Shown one piece after another: positions 7,829-18,312 of a DNA stretch of 64,000 nucleotides (position 1 is the stretch's first letter; each line of letters opens with the position of its first letter). The stretch comes from JAMHWF01 sp964371405 (GTDB lineage Bacteria; Pseudomonadota; Gammaproteobacteria; Burkholderiales; Burkholderiaceae_C). The DNA lies in NCBI GenBank assembly GCA_964371405.1, contig CAYJLV010000006.1, forward strand, positions 62,001-126,000, given 5' to 3'. A program made the position numbers and the translations under genes. The notes under the pieces are model-generated. The model was given only the letters and a program-made list of their open reading frames with translations. It was not told the origin of the DNA and did not search any database.

Positions 7829-8773
7829 ATGAACCGCTACCGCCGCAACCTGCCCCAACTCGAGTCGGTGACGCCGTTCCTGGCCGACGGCGGCCTGGAG
7901 ACGACGCTGATCTACGAGTACGGCATCGAGCTGCCGCACTTCGCGGCGTTCGGCCTGCTCAAGGACGCCGCCGGCACCGAGCTGCTGCGCCGCTACTTCA
8001 CCGGCTACGCCGAGCGGGCGGCCGCGCTCGGCGTCGGCGCGGTGCTCGAGGCGCCGACCTGGCGCGCCAATCCCGACTGGGCCGCGCGCCTGGGCTACGA
8101 CGCGGCGGCGCTGGCCGACGCGAACCGCCGCGGCGTCGGCCTGCTGCTGGAGGTGCGCGACGCATGCGAGCGGCGCGGCGTGCCGATCGTCGTCAGCGGC
8201 AACCTGGGGCCGCGCGGCGACGGCTACGTGGCGGATCGACGCATGACGGCCGACGACGCCGAGCGCTACCATGCCGCCCAAATCGAGACCTTCGCCGGCA
8301 CCGACGCCGACATGGTCGCCGCCTTCACGATGAACTACGTCGAGGAGGCGATCGGCATCGTGCGCGCGGCGCGCGCACGGGCGATGCCGGTGGCGATCTC
8401 GTTCACCGTCGAGACCGACGGCCGCCTGCCGAGCGGGCAGGCGCTGCGCGATGCGATCGCCGAGACCGACGGCGCCACCGCAGGCGCACCCGCCTACTAC
8501 ATGATCAACTGTGCGCACCCGACGCACTTCGCCGGCGCGCTGCAAGAGGGCGGCGACTGGCAGCAGCGCATCCGCGGCGTGCGCGCCAACGCGTCGCGGC
8601 TCAGCCATGCCGAACTCGACGCCGCGACCGAGCTCGACGCCGGCGACCCCGACGAGCTGGGCGGCCACTACGCCGCGCTGCGCCCGCTGCTGCCGCGGCT
8701 GGCCGTCGTCGGCGGCTGCTGCGGCACCGGCCTGCGCCATGTCGAAGCCGTCTGCCGCGCCATGCGATCCTGA
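7829..8773 (+). CDS. Homocysteine S-methyltransferase family protein
   Basis: A 314-residue cytosolic enzyme of the MmuM/YagD size. The zinc-thiolate ligands are visible as the Cys in NCAHPTHF (~residue 229) and the CC pair in VVGGCCGTG (~residue 295). The N-terminal barrel strand is FLADGGLETTLIYEYGIELP. It should move a methyl group from S-methylmethionine (or a betaine-type donor) to homocysteine to give methionine. The ATG at 7829 follows GAAGG at good spacing; the longer open frame upstream has no family similarity. The DUF938 gene starts five bases after the stop. Confidence 0.88.
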   Translation: MNRYRRNLPQLESVTPFLADGGLETTLIYEYGIELPHFAAFGLLKDAAGTELLRRYFTGYAERAAALGVGAVLEAPTWRANPDWAARLGYDAAALADANRRGVGLLLEVRDACERRGVPIVVSGNLGPRGDGYVADRRMTADDAERYHAAQIETFAGTDADMVAAFTMNYVEEAIGIVRAARARAMPVAISFTVETDGRLPSGQALRDAIAETDGATAGAPAYYMINCAHPTHFAGALQEGGDWQQRIRGVRANASRLSHAELDAATELDAGDPDELGGHYAALRPLLPRLAVVGGCCGTGLRHVEAVCRAMRS

Positions 8774-8777
8774 AGCG

Positions 8778-9374
8778 ATGACCGACGACAAGCCGCACGC
8801 CCCCGCCGCCGATCGCAACCGCGAGCCCATCCTCGCCGTGTTGCGCGAGCATTTCGCCGACCGCCGGCGCGTGCTCGAAGTCGGCAGCGGCACCGGCCAG
8901 CATGCGCTGCACTTCGCGGCGGCGCTGCCGCAGCTCGTCTGGCAGGCCAGCGACGTGGCGGCGCGGCTGCCGGGGATCCGGCTCTGGCTGGCCGAGGCGG
9001 CACTGCCCAACACGCCGCCGCCGCTGGCCGTCGACGTGAACGACGGCCTGCCGGCGGGCGGCTGGGACGCCGTCTTCACCGCGAACACGCTGCACATCAT
9101 GGGCTGGCCCGAGGTCGAGCGCTTCTTCGCAGCGCTGCCGGGCGTCACGGAGCCCGGCGCGCGCCTCGTCGTCTACGGGCCGTTCCACCGCGGCGGCCGG
9201 CCCACCAGCGACAGCAACGCCGCGTTCGATGCCGCGCTGCGCGCCGAGGCACCGTGGCGCGGCGTGCGCGACGTCGAGGCCGTCGATGCGCTGGCGGCTG
9301 CGGCCGGATTCCGGCTCGTCGAGGACCGCGCGATGCCGGCGAACAACCGCTGCCGGGTCTGGCAGCGGGATTGA
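8778..9374 (+). CDS. DUF938 SAM-dependent methyltransferase-like protein
   Basis: A 198-residue cytosolic protein with a Rossmann methyltransferase start at RRVLEVGSGTGQHALHFA (SAM motif I, residues ~30-47). The DUF938 hallmarks PAADRNREPIL and TANTLHIMGWPEVERFF are present, as is GPFHRGGRPTSDSNAAFD. It is fused tightly behind the homocysteine methyltransferase gene (five-base gap), suggesting a shared operon and perhaps a link to methyl metabolism. No substrate is established for this family as far as I know. The GC palindrome at 9379-9390 lies between it and the convergent lipoprotein gene. Confidence 0.88.
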   Translation: MTDDKPHAPAADRNREPILAVLREHFADRRRVLEVGSGTGQHALHFAAALPQLVWQASDVAARLPGIRLWLAEAALPNTPPPLAVDVNDGLPAGGWDAVFTANTLHIMGWPEVERFFAALPGVTEPGARLVVYGPFHRGGRPTSDSNAAFDAALRAEAPWRGVRDVEAVDALAAAAGFRLVEDRAMPANNRCRVWQRD

Positions 9375-9390
9375 GATCGGCGGCGCCGCC

Positions 9391-9873
9391 TCAGCTGCGC
9401 GGCGCGTAGCCGGCCGGCGCAGGAGCCGGCGCGCGGCTGACGCGCGTCTTGCCGCCCGTCGTCACCAGGATCACCGGGTCGCCGGGGGCCAGCGACTCGT
9501 TGCCCTGCGCCTGCACGATGGCGCGGCGCTCGCCGTTGCGCAGCTGCACCAGCACTTCGACGGCGCTCTCGCGCGTTGCGGTGCGCTCGATGGCGTGGCC
9601 GGCGACGGCGCCGGCCACGGCGCCGATGACGCCGATCGCGACTGCCTCGCGGCCGCCGCTGCGCGTCGAGCCGGCGATGCCGCCGACGACGCCGCCCGCC
9701 GTGGCGCCGACTCCGCTCTGGCTGCCCTCGACGGTGACCGGCCGCACCGAGAGCACGGTGGCGTCCTGCACCTGAGACAGGCGCTGCGCGTCGTGGCGCT
9801 GGATCACGTCGGGGCTGGTGGTGGAACAGGCCGCGAGCGCAAGTGCGGCGGCGGCAACGAGCAAGGTCTTCAT
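9391..9873 (-). CDS. Outer-membrane lipoprotein with glycine-zipper 2TM domain (SlyB/Pcp-like)
   Basis: A 160-residue lipoprotein. The signal peptide ends in a lipobox (LALAACSTT), so the Cys near residue 16 is lipidated. Residues ~55-95 form a glycine zipper with GVGATAGGVVGGIAGS and AIGVIGAVAGAVAGHAIE, the paired glycine-rich helices seen in SlyB and Pcp. The C-terminal part is a small beta domain (VLVQLRNGERRAIVQ). The family is linked to envelope integrity and stress responses. It is slightly unusual in length and ends in a Pro/Ala tail (APAPAPAGYAP). Confidence 0.88.
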   Translation of the reverse strand: MKTLLVAAAALALAACSTTSPDVIQRHDAQRLSQVQDATVLSVRPVTVEGSQSGVGATAGGVVGGIAGSTRSGGREAVAIGVIGAVAGAVAGHAIERTATRESAVEVLVQLRNGERRAIVQAQGNESLAPGDPVILVTTGGKTRVSRAPAPAPAGYAPRS

Positions 9874-9997
9874 GAGGATCTTCCGTGATCTGGCGGGCTG
9901 TCATGCCCAACGCGGTGCGCGTCGCCCGGTTGACGGAAGTCTAGACCGCAGCTTCCCGCGGCAGTTCCGGCAAGCGGTGTAAAGATGTCAGCGGATG

Positions 9998-10561
9998 TCA
10001 GACGTGCAGGCGGCTGCCGCGCGGCACGCTGGCGAGCAGGAACTCCATCTGGTCGGCGAGGATGCGCCGGCCGCGCAGGATCATGTCCTCGTGCAGCGTC
10101 GGCACGTAGGGCAGGTAGAGCAGGCTCATGTGGGCCTCTTCGGGCATGCGGCTGCCCTTGTGGCCGTTGCACGGGCGGCAGGCGGTGATGCAGTTCATCC
10201 AGCTGTCGGTGCCGCCGCGCGAGGTCGGCACGATGTGCTCGCGCGTCAGATCCTCGGTATGGAAGCGCCGGCCGCAGTAGGCGCAGAGAAGTCGATCTCG
10301 CGCGAACAGCTTGGTGTTGGTCAGGCCCGGCTGCTGTCGCCAGGCGCGGCTGGGCACGGCGCCGCGTACCGCGACGATCGGATGCACTTCGATGCGCGAC
10401 TGCAGGCCGGTGCGCCGCTGCATCCCGCCGCGCAGTACGCGGAAGGGGTCGCCGAGCGTCCACGCGATGCCGTCGCTCGCATAGATCACGGCCGCTTCCT
10501 TGGCCGAGATCCACGCCTGCGGGCGTCCGGAGACATCGAGTTGCAGCACTTCCACGCGCAC
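9998..10561 (-). CDS. HNH endonuclease family protein
   Basis: A 187-residue protein. An N-terminal beta-rich segment is followed by an HNH fold at residues ~85-135: CAYCGRRF zinc knuckle, REHIVPTSRGGTDSWMNCITACRPCNGHKG with His, Asn and the second CxxC pair. The GTG start is supported by AGGAGG just upstream. Proteins of exactly this layout are common single genes in Burkholderiales. The domain predicts a metal-dependent nuclease, but the physiological DNA target is unknown. It is neither beside a toxin-antitoxin pair nor in a restriction cluster here. Confidence 0.88.
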   Translation of the reverse strand: MRVEVLQLDVSGRPQAWISAKEAAVIYASDGIAWTLGDPFRVLRGGMQRRTGLQSRIEVHPIVAVRGAVPSRAWRQQPGLTNTKLFARDRLLCAYCGRRFHTEDLTREHIVPTSRGGTDSWMNCITACRPCNGHKGSRMPEEAHMSLLYLPYVPTLHEDMILRGRRILADQMEFLLASVPRGSRLHV

Positions 10562-10709
10562 AGCCCTCCTGCTCGCAAGCGTAATCCAATACGCGTGCCC
10601 GACTCAAGACGCATGAGAGAGAGCCGTTCGTGCACGACGCATTTAGGCGTCGCCGCCTAGGAAATGAGGCCGGCCTCTTCTCCCTGGCGGCAGGTTTACT
10701 GCAAAATAG

Positions 10710-10731
10710 CACGATCGTTCGTTCAATCGTG
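10710..10731. promoter_or_regulatory. Putative TetR-family operator upstream of the beta-oxidation regulator
   Basis: CACGAT and ATCGTG form a perfect 6-bp inverted repeat spaced by ten bases, with CGATCG and GTTCGTTC inside. This composition is typical of operators bound by TetR proteins of fatty-acid operons in Burkholderiales. It lies about 20 bases before the earliest possible start of the TetR gene, in the only AT-richer part of this gap, so autoregulation is the simplest reading. Confidence 0.5.
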
Positions 10732-10751
10732 TTCGTCACGGATCTACCGAC

Positions 10752-11456
10752 TTGGCTGCACTGCCTTCCAACGCCGCCCGCGCTTCGCACGAGACGCGCT
10801 CCGTGCCCAAGGGCCAGCAGACGCGCGCCGCGATCCTCGACGGCGCGCTCGGCTTGGCGTCTCACATGGGGCTCGAGGGCCTGTCGATCGGCGCGCTGGC
10901 CGATGTGTCGCAGATGAGCAAGTCGGGCGTGTTCGCCCACTTCGGCTCGCGTGAGGAACTGCAGATCTCCGTGATCCGCGAATACCACGCTCGTTTCGAG
11001 GACGAGGTGTTCCGGCCCGCGCTGCGCGAGCCGCGCGGCCTGCTCCGGTTGCGCGCCATGTACGAGCGCTGGCTGCGCCGCGTCTCGGTCGAGATCGACT
11101 CGGGCTGCATTTACATCAGCGGCGCCGTCGAGTTCGACGACCGGCCGGGGCCGGTGCGCGACGCCCTCGTGGCGATGGTGCGCGACTGGCAGGGCGCGCT
11201 GGAACGCGCCGTGCTCATGGCCATCCAGGAGAAGCACCTGCGCGCCGGCACCGACGCGGCGCAACTGCTGTTCGAGATGCACGGCCTGATCCTCGCGCTG
11301 CACCACGACGCGCGCTTCATGCGCATGCCGGGCGCGCTCGACCGCGCGCGCGCCGGATTCGAGCACCTCGCCGCTCACTACACGACGCCTGCCGGGCGCG
11401 CGCTGCTGGCGCCTCCGGCGAAGGCCGCCCGCGGCGCCGCGAAGCCGCGGCGCTGA
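10752..11456 (+). CDS. TetR family transcriptional regulator of the beta-oxidation operon
   Basis: A 234-residue (TTG start) or 217-residue (GTG at 10803) repressor. The TetR helix-turn-helix lies at residues ~22-75: QTRAAILDGALGLASHMG, then LSIGALADVSQMSKSGVFAHF. The C-terminal all-helical half would bind the ligand, most likely an acyl-CoA, given that an acyl-CoA dehydrogenase gene starts 39 bases downstream on the same strand. Neither start has a strong Shine-Dalgarno. The Lys/Arg/Ala tail (KAARGAAKPRR) is common in high-GC homologues. Confidence 0.88.
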   Translation: MAALPSNAARASHETRSVPKGQQTRAAILDGALGLASHMGLEGLSIGALADVSQMSKSGVFAHFGSREELQISVIREYHARFEDEVFRPALREPRGLLRLRAMYERWLRRVSVEIDSGCIYISGAVEFDDRPGPVRDALVAMVRDWQGALERAVLMAIQEKHLRAGTDAAQLLFEMHGLILALHHDARFMRMPGALDRARAGFEHLAAHYTTPAGRALLAPPAKAARGAAKPRR

Positions 11457-11495
11457 AGCGGCCGCTACCCCTTCCACCATTCCCAGGAGCAGTCC

Positions 11496-13286
11496 ATGGC
11501 CCAGTACACCCCGCCGTTGCGCGACATGCAGTTCGTCATGCACGAGGTGCTCAACGTCGTCGATGAGCTCAAGCTGCTGCCGCGGCACGCCGAGATCGAC
11601 GCCGAGACGATCAACGCCGTGCTGGAGGAGGGCGGCAAGTTTGCCGCCGAGATCACGGCGCCGCTCAATGCGGTGGGCGACGCCGAGGGCTGCACGCTGG
11701 ACCGCGAGACGCACGAGGTGCGCACTCCCAAGGGCTTCAAGGAGGCCTACCGCCAGTACATCGAGGGCGGCTGGCCGGCGCTGTCGATCGCGCCGCAGTA
11801 CGGCGGCCAGGGCCTGCCGCACGTCGTGAACCAGTGCTTCTACGAGATGCTCAATGCCGCCAACCAGGCGTGGGCGATGTATCCCGGCCTGTCGCACGGC
11901 GCCTACGAACTGCTGCACGAGCACGGCACCGACGAGCAGAAGAAGACCTACCTGCCCAAGCTGACGAGCGGCGAGTGGACCGGCACGATGTGCCTGACCG
12001 AGCCGCACTGCGGAACCGACCTCGGCCTGCTGCGCACCAAAGCCGAGCCGCTGCCCGACGGCAGCCACAAACTCGCCGGCAACAAGATCTTCATCTCGGC
12101 CGGCGAGCACGACATGGCCGCCAACATCGTGCACCTCGTGCTCGCCCGGCTGCCCGACGCGCCCGCCGGCTCCAAAGGCATTTCGCTGTTCGTGGTGCCG
12201 AAGTTCCTCGTCAACGCCGACGGCTCGCTCGGCGAGCGCAATCCGATCTTCTGCACCGGCCTCGAGCACAAGATGGGCATCCACGGCAACGCCACGGCGC
12301 AGATCGCGATCGACGGCGCGCGCGGCTGGCTGGTCGGCGAGCCCCACAAGGGGCTCGCCGCGATGTTCGTGATGATGAACGCAGCGCGCCTGGGCGTGGG
12401 GATGCAGTCGCTCGGCCTGACCGAGGTCGCCTATCAGAACGCCGCCGACTATGCCAAGGAGCGGCTGCAGATGCGCTCGCTGTCGGGCCCGAAGGCGCCG
12501 GACCTGGCCGCAGACCCGATCATCGTCCACCCCGACGTGCGCAAGATGCTGCTGACGGCGCGCGCCTATGCCGAAGGCGGCCGCGCGCTGGCGATCTGGA
12601 CCACGCTGCAGATCGACAAGGAACTCGCCACCGACGACGAAGACGAGCGCAAGGAGGCCGCCGACTTCGTCGCTCTCGTCACGCCGATCGTCAAGGCGTT
12701 CCTGACCGACAACGCCTGGATCGCCACCTCGGCCTGCCTGCAGGTGTTCGGCGGCCACGGCTACATCAGGGAATCGGGCATGGAGCAGTTCGTGCGCGAC
12801 GCCCGCATCAACATGATCTACGAGGGCACGAACACGATCCAGTCGCTCGACCTGCTCGGCCGCAAGGTGCTCGGCGACAACGGCGCCAAGTTGAAGAAGT
12901 TCGGCAAACTGGTGCAGGCGTTCATCGAGGAAGAAGGCACCAACGAAGCGATGCAGGAGTTCGTCAACCCGCTGGCCGAGCTCGGCGAGAAGGTCACCAA
13001 GCTGACGATGGAGATCGGCATGAAGGCGATGGGCAACGCCGACGAGGTCGGCGCCGCTGCCGTCGACTACCTGCGCGTCTGCGGCCACCTCGTGTTCGGC
13101 TACTTCTGGGCGCGCATGGCCAAGGTGGCGCTGGCCAAGGCCGACTCGGGCGATCCGTTCTACCAGGCCAAGCTGGCGACGGCGCGCTTCTACTTTGCCA
13201 AACTGCTGCCCGAGACGGCGTCGCTGATCCGCACCGCGCGCGCCGGCGCCAAGCCGATGATGGACGTCGACGCGGCGCTGTTCTGA
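11496..13286 (+). CDS. Acyl-CoA dehydrogenase (FadE-type, ~600 aa with C-terminal extension)
   Basis: A 596-residue flavoenzyme for the first step of fatty-acid beta-oxidation. Segments typical of the family are MCLTEPHCGTDLGLLRT (flavin loop), the NPIFCTGLEHKMGIHGNATA region, FGGHGYIRESG, and MIYEGTNTIQSLDLLGRK, whose Glu is the predicted catalytic base. The last ~140 residues form the extra helical domain of the long ACAD subgroup. AGGAG precedes the ATG. It is the first structural gene after the TetR regulator; electrons should pass to ETF, which is not encoded in this window. Confidence 0.93.
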   Translation: MAQYTPPLRDMQFVMHEVLNVVDELKLLPRHAEIDAETINAVLEEGGKFAAEITAPLNAVGDAEGCTLDRETHEVRTPKGFKEAYRQYIEGGWPALSIAPQYGGQGLPHVVNQCFYEMLNAANQAWAMYPGLSHGAYELLHEHGTDEQKKTYLPKLTSGEWTGTMCLTEPHCGTDLGLLRTKAEPLPDGSHKLAGNKIFISAGEHDMAANIVHLVLARLPDAPAGSKGISLFVVPKFLVNADGSLGERNPIFCTGLEHKMGIHGNATAQIAIDGARGWLVGEPHKGLAAMFVMMNAARLGVGMQSLGLTEVAYQNAADYAKERLQMRSLSGPKAPDLAADPIIVHPDVRKMLLTARAYAEGGRALAIWTTLQIDKELATDDEDERKEAADFVALVTPIVKAFLTDNAWIATSACLQVFGGHGYIRESGMEQFVRDARINMIYEGTNTIQSLDLLGRKVLGDNGAKLKKFGKLVQAFIEEEGTNEAMQEFVNPLAELGEKVTKLTMEIGMKAMGNADEVGAAAVDYLRVCGHLVFGYFWARMAKVALAKADSGDPFYQAKLATARFYFAKLLPETASLIRTARAGAKPMMDVDAALF

Positions 13287-13318
13287 ACCGTTCTACCGGA
13301 ACAACCAAGGAGATCTGC

Positions 13319-13765
13319 ATGCACGCTGCCCTGATCCGTACCGCAGCCGCCGGCTTCGCCCTTGCGCTGGGCGCCGGCGCCGCGCTCGCGCAAGCCACGC
13401 CCGTCGGCCTGTGGAAGACGATCGACGACGAGACGAAGAAGGAGAAGTCGCTGGTGCGCATTGCCGATGGCGGCGGCACGCTGACCGGCACCGTCGAGAA
13501 GCTGCTCGACCCCGCCAAGCAGAACTCGGTCTGCGACAAGTGCAGCGGCGAGTTGAAGGACAAGCCCGTGCTCGGCATGACGATCGTCCGGGGCGCGAAG
13601 AAGAGCGCCGACGGCGACGTCTGGGAGGGCGGCGAGATCCTCGACCCCAACAACGGCAGGAATTACAAGCTGCGCCTGAAGCCGACCGATGGCGGCAAGT
13701 CGCTCGAGGTGCGCGGCTACATCGGGCCCTTCCATCGCAACCAGACCTGGCTGCGCGTCGAGTGA
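13319..13765 (+). CDS. Secreted DUF2147 domain protein
   Basis: A 148-residue protein with a cleavable signal peptide (~1-24, ending ALAQA). The mature part is a DUF2147 beta-barrel: VGLWKTIDDETKKEKSLVRI, a CDKC pair in the first third, GMTIVRG, GGEILDPNNGRNYKLRL and RGYIGPFHRNQTWLRV. AAGGAGATC gives a strong ribosome-binding site. Members are common in Burkholderiales and often sit in fatty-acid gene clusters, but their function is not established. Here it lies between the dehydrogenase and the FadB-like gene on the same strand. Confidence 0.9.
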   Translation: MHAALIRTAAAGFALALGAGAALAQATPVGLWKTIDDETKKEKSLVRIADGGGTLTGTVEKLLDPAKQNSVCDKCSGELKDKPVLGMTIVRGAKKSADGDVWEGGEILDPNNGRNYKLRLKPTDGGKSLEVRGYIGPFHRNQTWLRVE

Positions 13766-13798
13766 CGCCGGCTTCCCACCCTTTGCAGGAGTAAGGCA

Positions 13799-16191
<2,393 letters not shown>

Positions 16192-16195
<4 letters not shown>

Positions 16196-16296
16196 CCACC
16201 CCCGGAGCGCCTGCGGCGCTCCCCCTCAAGGGGGCGCCACCGGCGGCCCGGCAAAGCCGGATCCGCGGTGGCTGCTCGAATCAGATGGAGCACTAG
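16192..16296 (+). repeat. Repeat-derived linker frame between the FadN-like and thiolase genes
   Basis: A TTG overlapping the upstream stop (TTGA) opens a 34-codon frame that ends in TAG two bases before the thiolase ATG. Bases 16196-16268 are copy 1 of a 73-bp element that recurs at 28421-28493. The element holds three inverted repeats: GGAGCGCC/GGCGCTCC, CCCCCT/AGGGGG and CCGGC/GCCGG. The peptide (Pro/Ala/Gly/Arg-rich) looks like a by-product of GC-rich DNA, not a folded protein. The element may form an mRNA structure between the two genes. Confidence 0.7.
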
Positions 16297-16298
16297 AG

Positions 16299-17501
16299 AT
16301 GAGCATCAAACAGATTCAGGACGCCTACATCGTCGCCGCGACGCGCACGCCGATCGGCCGCTCGGGGCGCGGCTATTTCCGCAGTACGCGGCCCGACGAC
16401 CTGCTGGTCGCCGCGATCCGCAGCGCGCTCGCGCAGGCTCCGGGGCTCGACCCGGCGGCGATCGAGGACGCGATCATCGGTTGCGCGATGCCCGAGGGCG
16501 AGCAGGGGCTGAACGTGGCGCGCATCGGCGCGCTGCTGGCCGGGCTGCCCAAGTCGGTCGGCGGCGTCACCGTCAACCGATTCTGCGCGTCGGGGTTGAC
16601 GGCGGTGCAGATGGCGGCCGACCGCATCCGCGTCGGCGAGGCGCAGGTGATGATCGCCGGCGGCGTCGAGAGCATGAGCATGGTGCCGATGAGCGGCAAC
16701 AAGCCGTCGTTCAATCCGGCGATCTTCGAGCGCGACGACAACATCGGCATCGCCTACGGCATGGGCATGACGGCCGAGAAAGTGGCCGCGCAGTGGAAGG
16801 TGACGCGCGAGGCGCAGGACGCCTTCGCGCTGCAGTCGCACCAGCGCGCGCTCGCCGCCATTGCCGCCGGCGAGTTTGCCGACGAGATGACGCCGGTCGA
16901 GGTGATCGACCGCGCGCCCGACCTCGCGACCGGCGGCGTGAAGACGAAGACGCGCACCGTGAACATCGACGAAGGCCCGCGCCCCGACACCTCGCTCGAA
17001 GGCCTGGCCAGGTTGAAGCCCGTGTTCGCCGCCAAGGGCTCGGTGACGGCGGGCAACTCGTCGCAGACCAGCGACGGCGCCGGTGCGCTGATCCTCGCCA
17101 GCGAAGCCGCGGTCAAACAGTTCGGCCTGACGCCGCTGGCGCGCTTCGTCAGCTTCGCCAGCCGCGGCGTGCCGCCCGAGATCATGGGCATCGGGCCGAT
17201 CGAGGCGATTCCGGCGGCGTTGAAGAGCGCCGGCCTGAAGCTCGACGACCTGGGCTGGATCGAGCTGAACGAGGCCTTCGCCGCGCAGTCGCTGGCCGTG
17301 ATCAACAGCGTCGGCCTGGACCCGGCCAAGGTCAACCCGATGGGCGGCGCGATTGCACTCGGCCACCCGCTCGGAGCGACGGGCGCGATCCGCTCGGCCA
17401 CGCTGGTGCATGCGCTGCGCCGCCGCCAGCTCAAATACGGCATGGTGACGATGTGCGTCGGCACCGGCCAGGGCGCGGCCGGCATCTTCGAGCGCGTCTG
17501 A
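16299..17501 (+). CDS. fadA: Acetyl-CoA C-acyltransferase (3-ketoacyl-CoA thiolase)
   Basis: A 400-residue degradative thiolase. The acyl-accepting nucleophile is C96 (VNRFCASGLTA). The second-half signatures are NEAFAAQSLAVI, GGAIALGHPLGATGA (catalytic His) and MCVGTGQGAA (acid/base Cys). It cleaves 3-ketoacyl-CoA with CoA to acetyl-CoA plus a shortened acyl-CoA, and should act with the FadN-like fusion directly upstream. The ATG is preceded by GGAGCACTAGAG, just outside the intergenic repeat. Length and motifs are normal. Confidence 0.94.
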   Translation: MSIKQIQDAYIVAATRTPIGRSGRGYFRSTRPDDLLVAAIRSALAQAPGLDPAAIEDAIIGCAMPEGEQGLNVARIGALLAGLPKSVGGVTVNRFCASGLTAVQMAADRIRVGEAQVMIAGGVESMSMVPMSGNKPSFNPAIFERDDNIGIAYGMGMTAEKVAAQWKVTREAQDAFALQSHQRALAAIAAGEFADEMTPVEVIDRAPDLATGGVKTKTRTVNIDEGPRPDTSLEGLARLKPVFAAKGSVTAGNSSQTSDGAGALILASEAAVKQFGLTPLARFVSFASRGVPPEIMGIGPIEAIPAALKSAGLKLDDLGWIELNEAFAAQSLAVINSVGLDPAKVNPMGGAIALGHPLGATGAIRSATLVHALRRRQLKYGMVTMCVGTGQGAAGIFERV

Positions 17502-17527
17502 GCGTCGCCCCCAGAGGAGACAACGAC

Positions 17528-18292
17528 ATGAGCGACATCCGCACGGCGGTGGTCAACGGCGTCGCGACGATCGAGATCGCGCGCCCCGAGAAGAAGAACG
17601 CGCTGACGATGGCGATGTACCAGGCGATGGCCGACGCGCTCGACGCGGCCGGCGCCGACGCCGCCGTGCGCGCCGTGCTGTTCACCGGCCAGCCCGGCAT
17701 CTACACCTCGGGCAATGACCTCGAGGACTTCATGCAGCGCCCGCCGCAGGACGAGGACTCGCCGGTCTTCCTGTTCATGAAGGCGCTGCTGGCCTTCGAG
17801 AAGCCCGTCGTTGTCGCCGTCACCGGCGCGGCGATCGGCATCGGCACGACGATGCTGCTGCACAGCGACCTCGTCTACGTGGCCGACGACGCGCGGCTCG
17901 CCATGCCCTTCGTCGGCCTGGGCCTCGTGCCCGAGTACGCGTCGAGTCTGCTCGTGCCGCGCCTCATGGGCCACGTGCGCGCGGCCGAGAAGCTGCTGCT
18001 CGGCGACCCGTTCACGGCGGCCGAGGCGGTCGAGTTCGGCATCGCAAACGCCGTGCTGCCGGCCGCCGAGGTGCTGCCGCACGCGCGGCGCGTCGCCGAG
18101 CGCTTCAACACGCTGCCGCCCGGAGCGGTGCGCGACAGCAAGATGCTGATGCGCCGCTGGCAGGCCGAACCGGTGCTCGAGCAGATCCGCATCGAAGCCG
18201 GGATCTTCCGCAGCCGCCTGCGCAGCCCCGAGGCGATGGAGGCGTTCAGCGCCTTCTTCCAGAAGCGCAAACCCGACTTCACGAAGTTCTGA
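17528..18292 (+). CDS. Enoyl-CoA hydratase/isomerase family protein, isomerase-like active site
   Basis: A 254-residue crotonase-fold enzyme. The oxyanion-hole segments are present (YTSGNDLEDF and TGAAIGIGTTMLL). In the catalytic region the sequence reads ARLAMPFVGLGLVPEYASSLL. The first hydratase Glu, usually in a PEINLG-like context, is replaced (PFVGLG), while a Glu equivalent to the second is kept in PEYASS. That pattern resembles delta3,delta2-enoyl-CoA isomerases (PEGCSS) more than hydratases, which would let the operon process unsaturated fatty acids. AGAGGAGAC precedes the ATG; 26 bases separate it from the thiolase. Confidence 0.88.
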   Translation: MSDIRTAVVNGVATIEIARPEKKNALTMAMYQAMADALDAAGADAAVRAVLFTGQPGIYTSGNDLEDFMQRPPQDEDSPVFLFMKALLAFEKPVVVAVTGAAIGIGTTMLLHSDLVYVADDARLAMPFVGLGLVPEYASSLLVPRLMGHVRAAEKLLLGDPFTAAEAVEFGIANAVLPAAEVLPHARRVAERFNTLPPGAVRDSKMLMRRWQAEPVLEQIRIEAGIFRSRLRSPEAMEAFSAFFQKRKPDFTKF

Positions 18293-18312
18293 TCACCCGG
18301 CCCGAGGCCGCC

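Noticed and set aside
9379..9390. GGCGGCGCCGCC as a terminator between the DUF938 and lipoprotein genes
   Set aside because: It is a perfect palindrome but has no loop and no T-run, and such GC words are frequent in this DNA.
9870..13088. A 1072-codon open frame on the minus strand opposite the acyl-CoA dehydrogenase
   Set aside because: Its translation is rich in Arg, His, Ala and Gln with no domain, and it mirrors real genes on both strands. Long antisense frames are expected when third codon positions are nearly all G or C.
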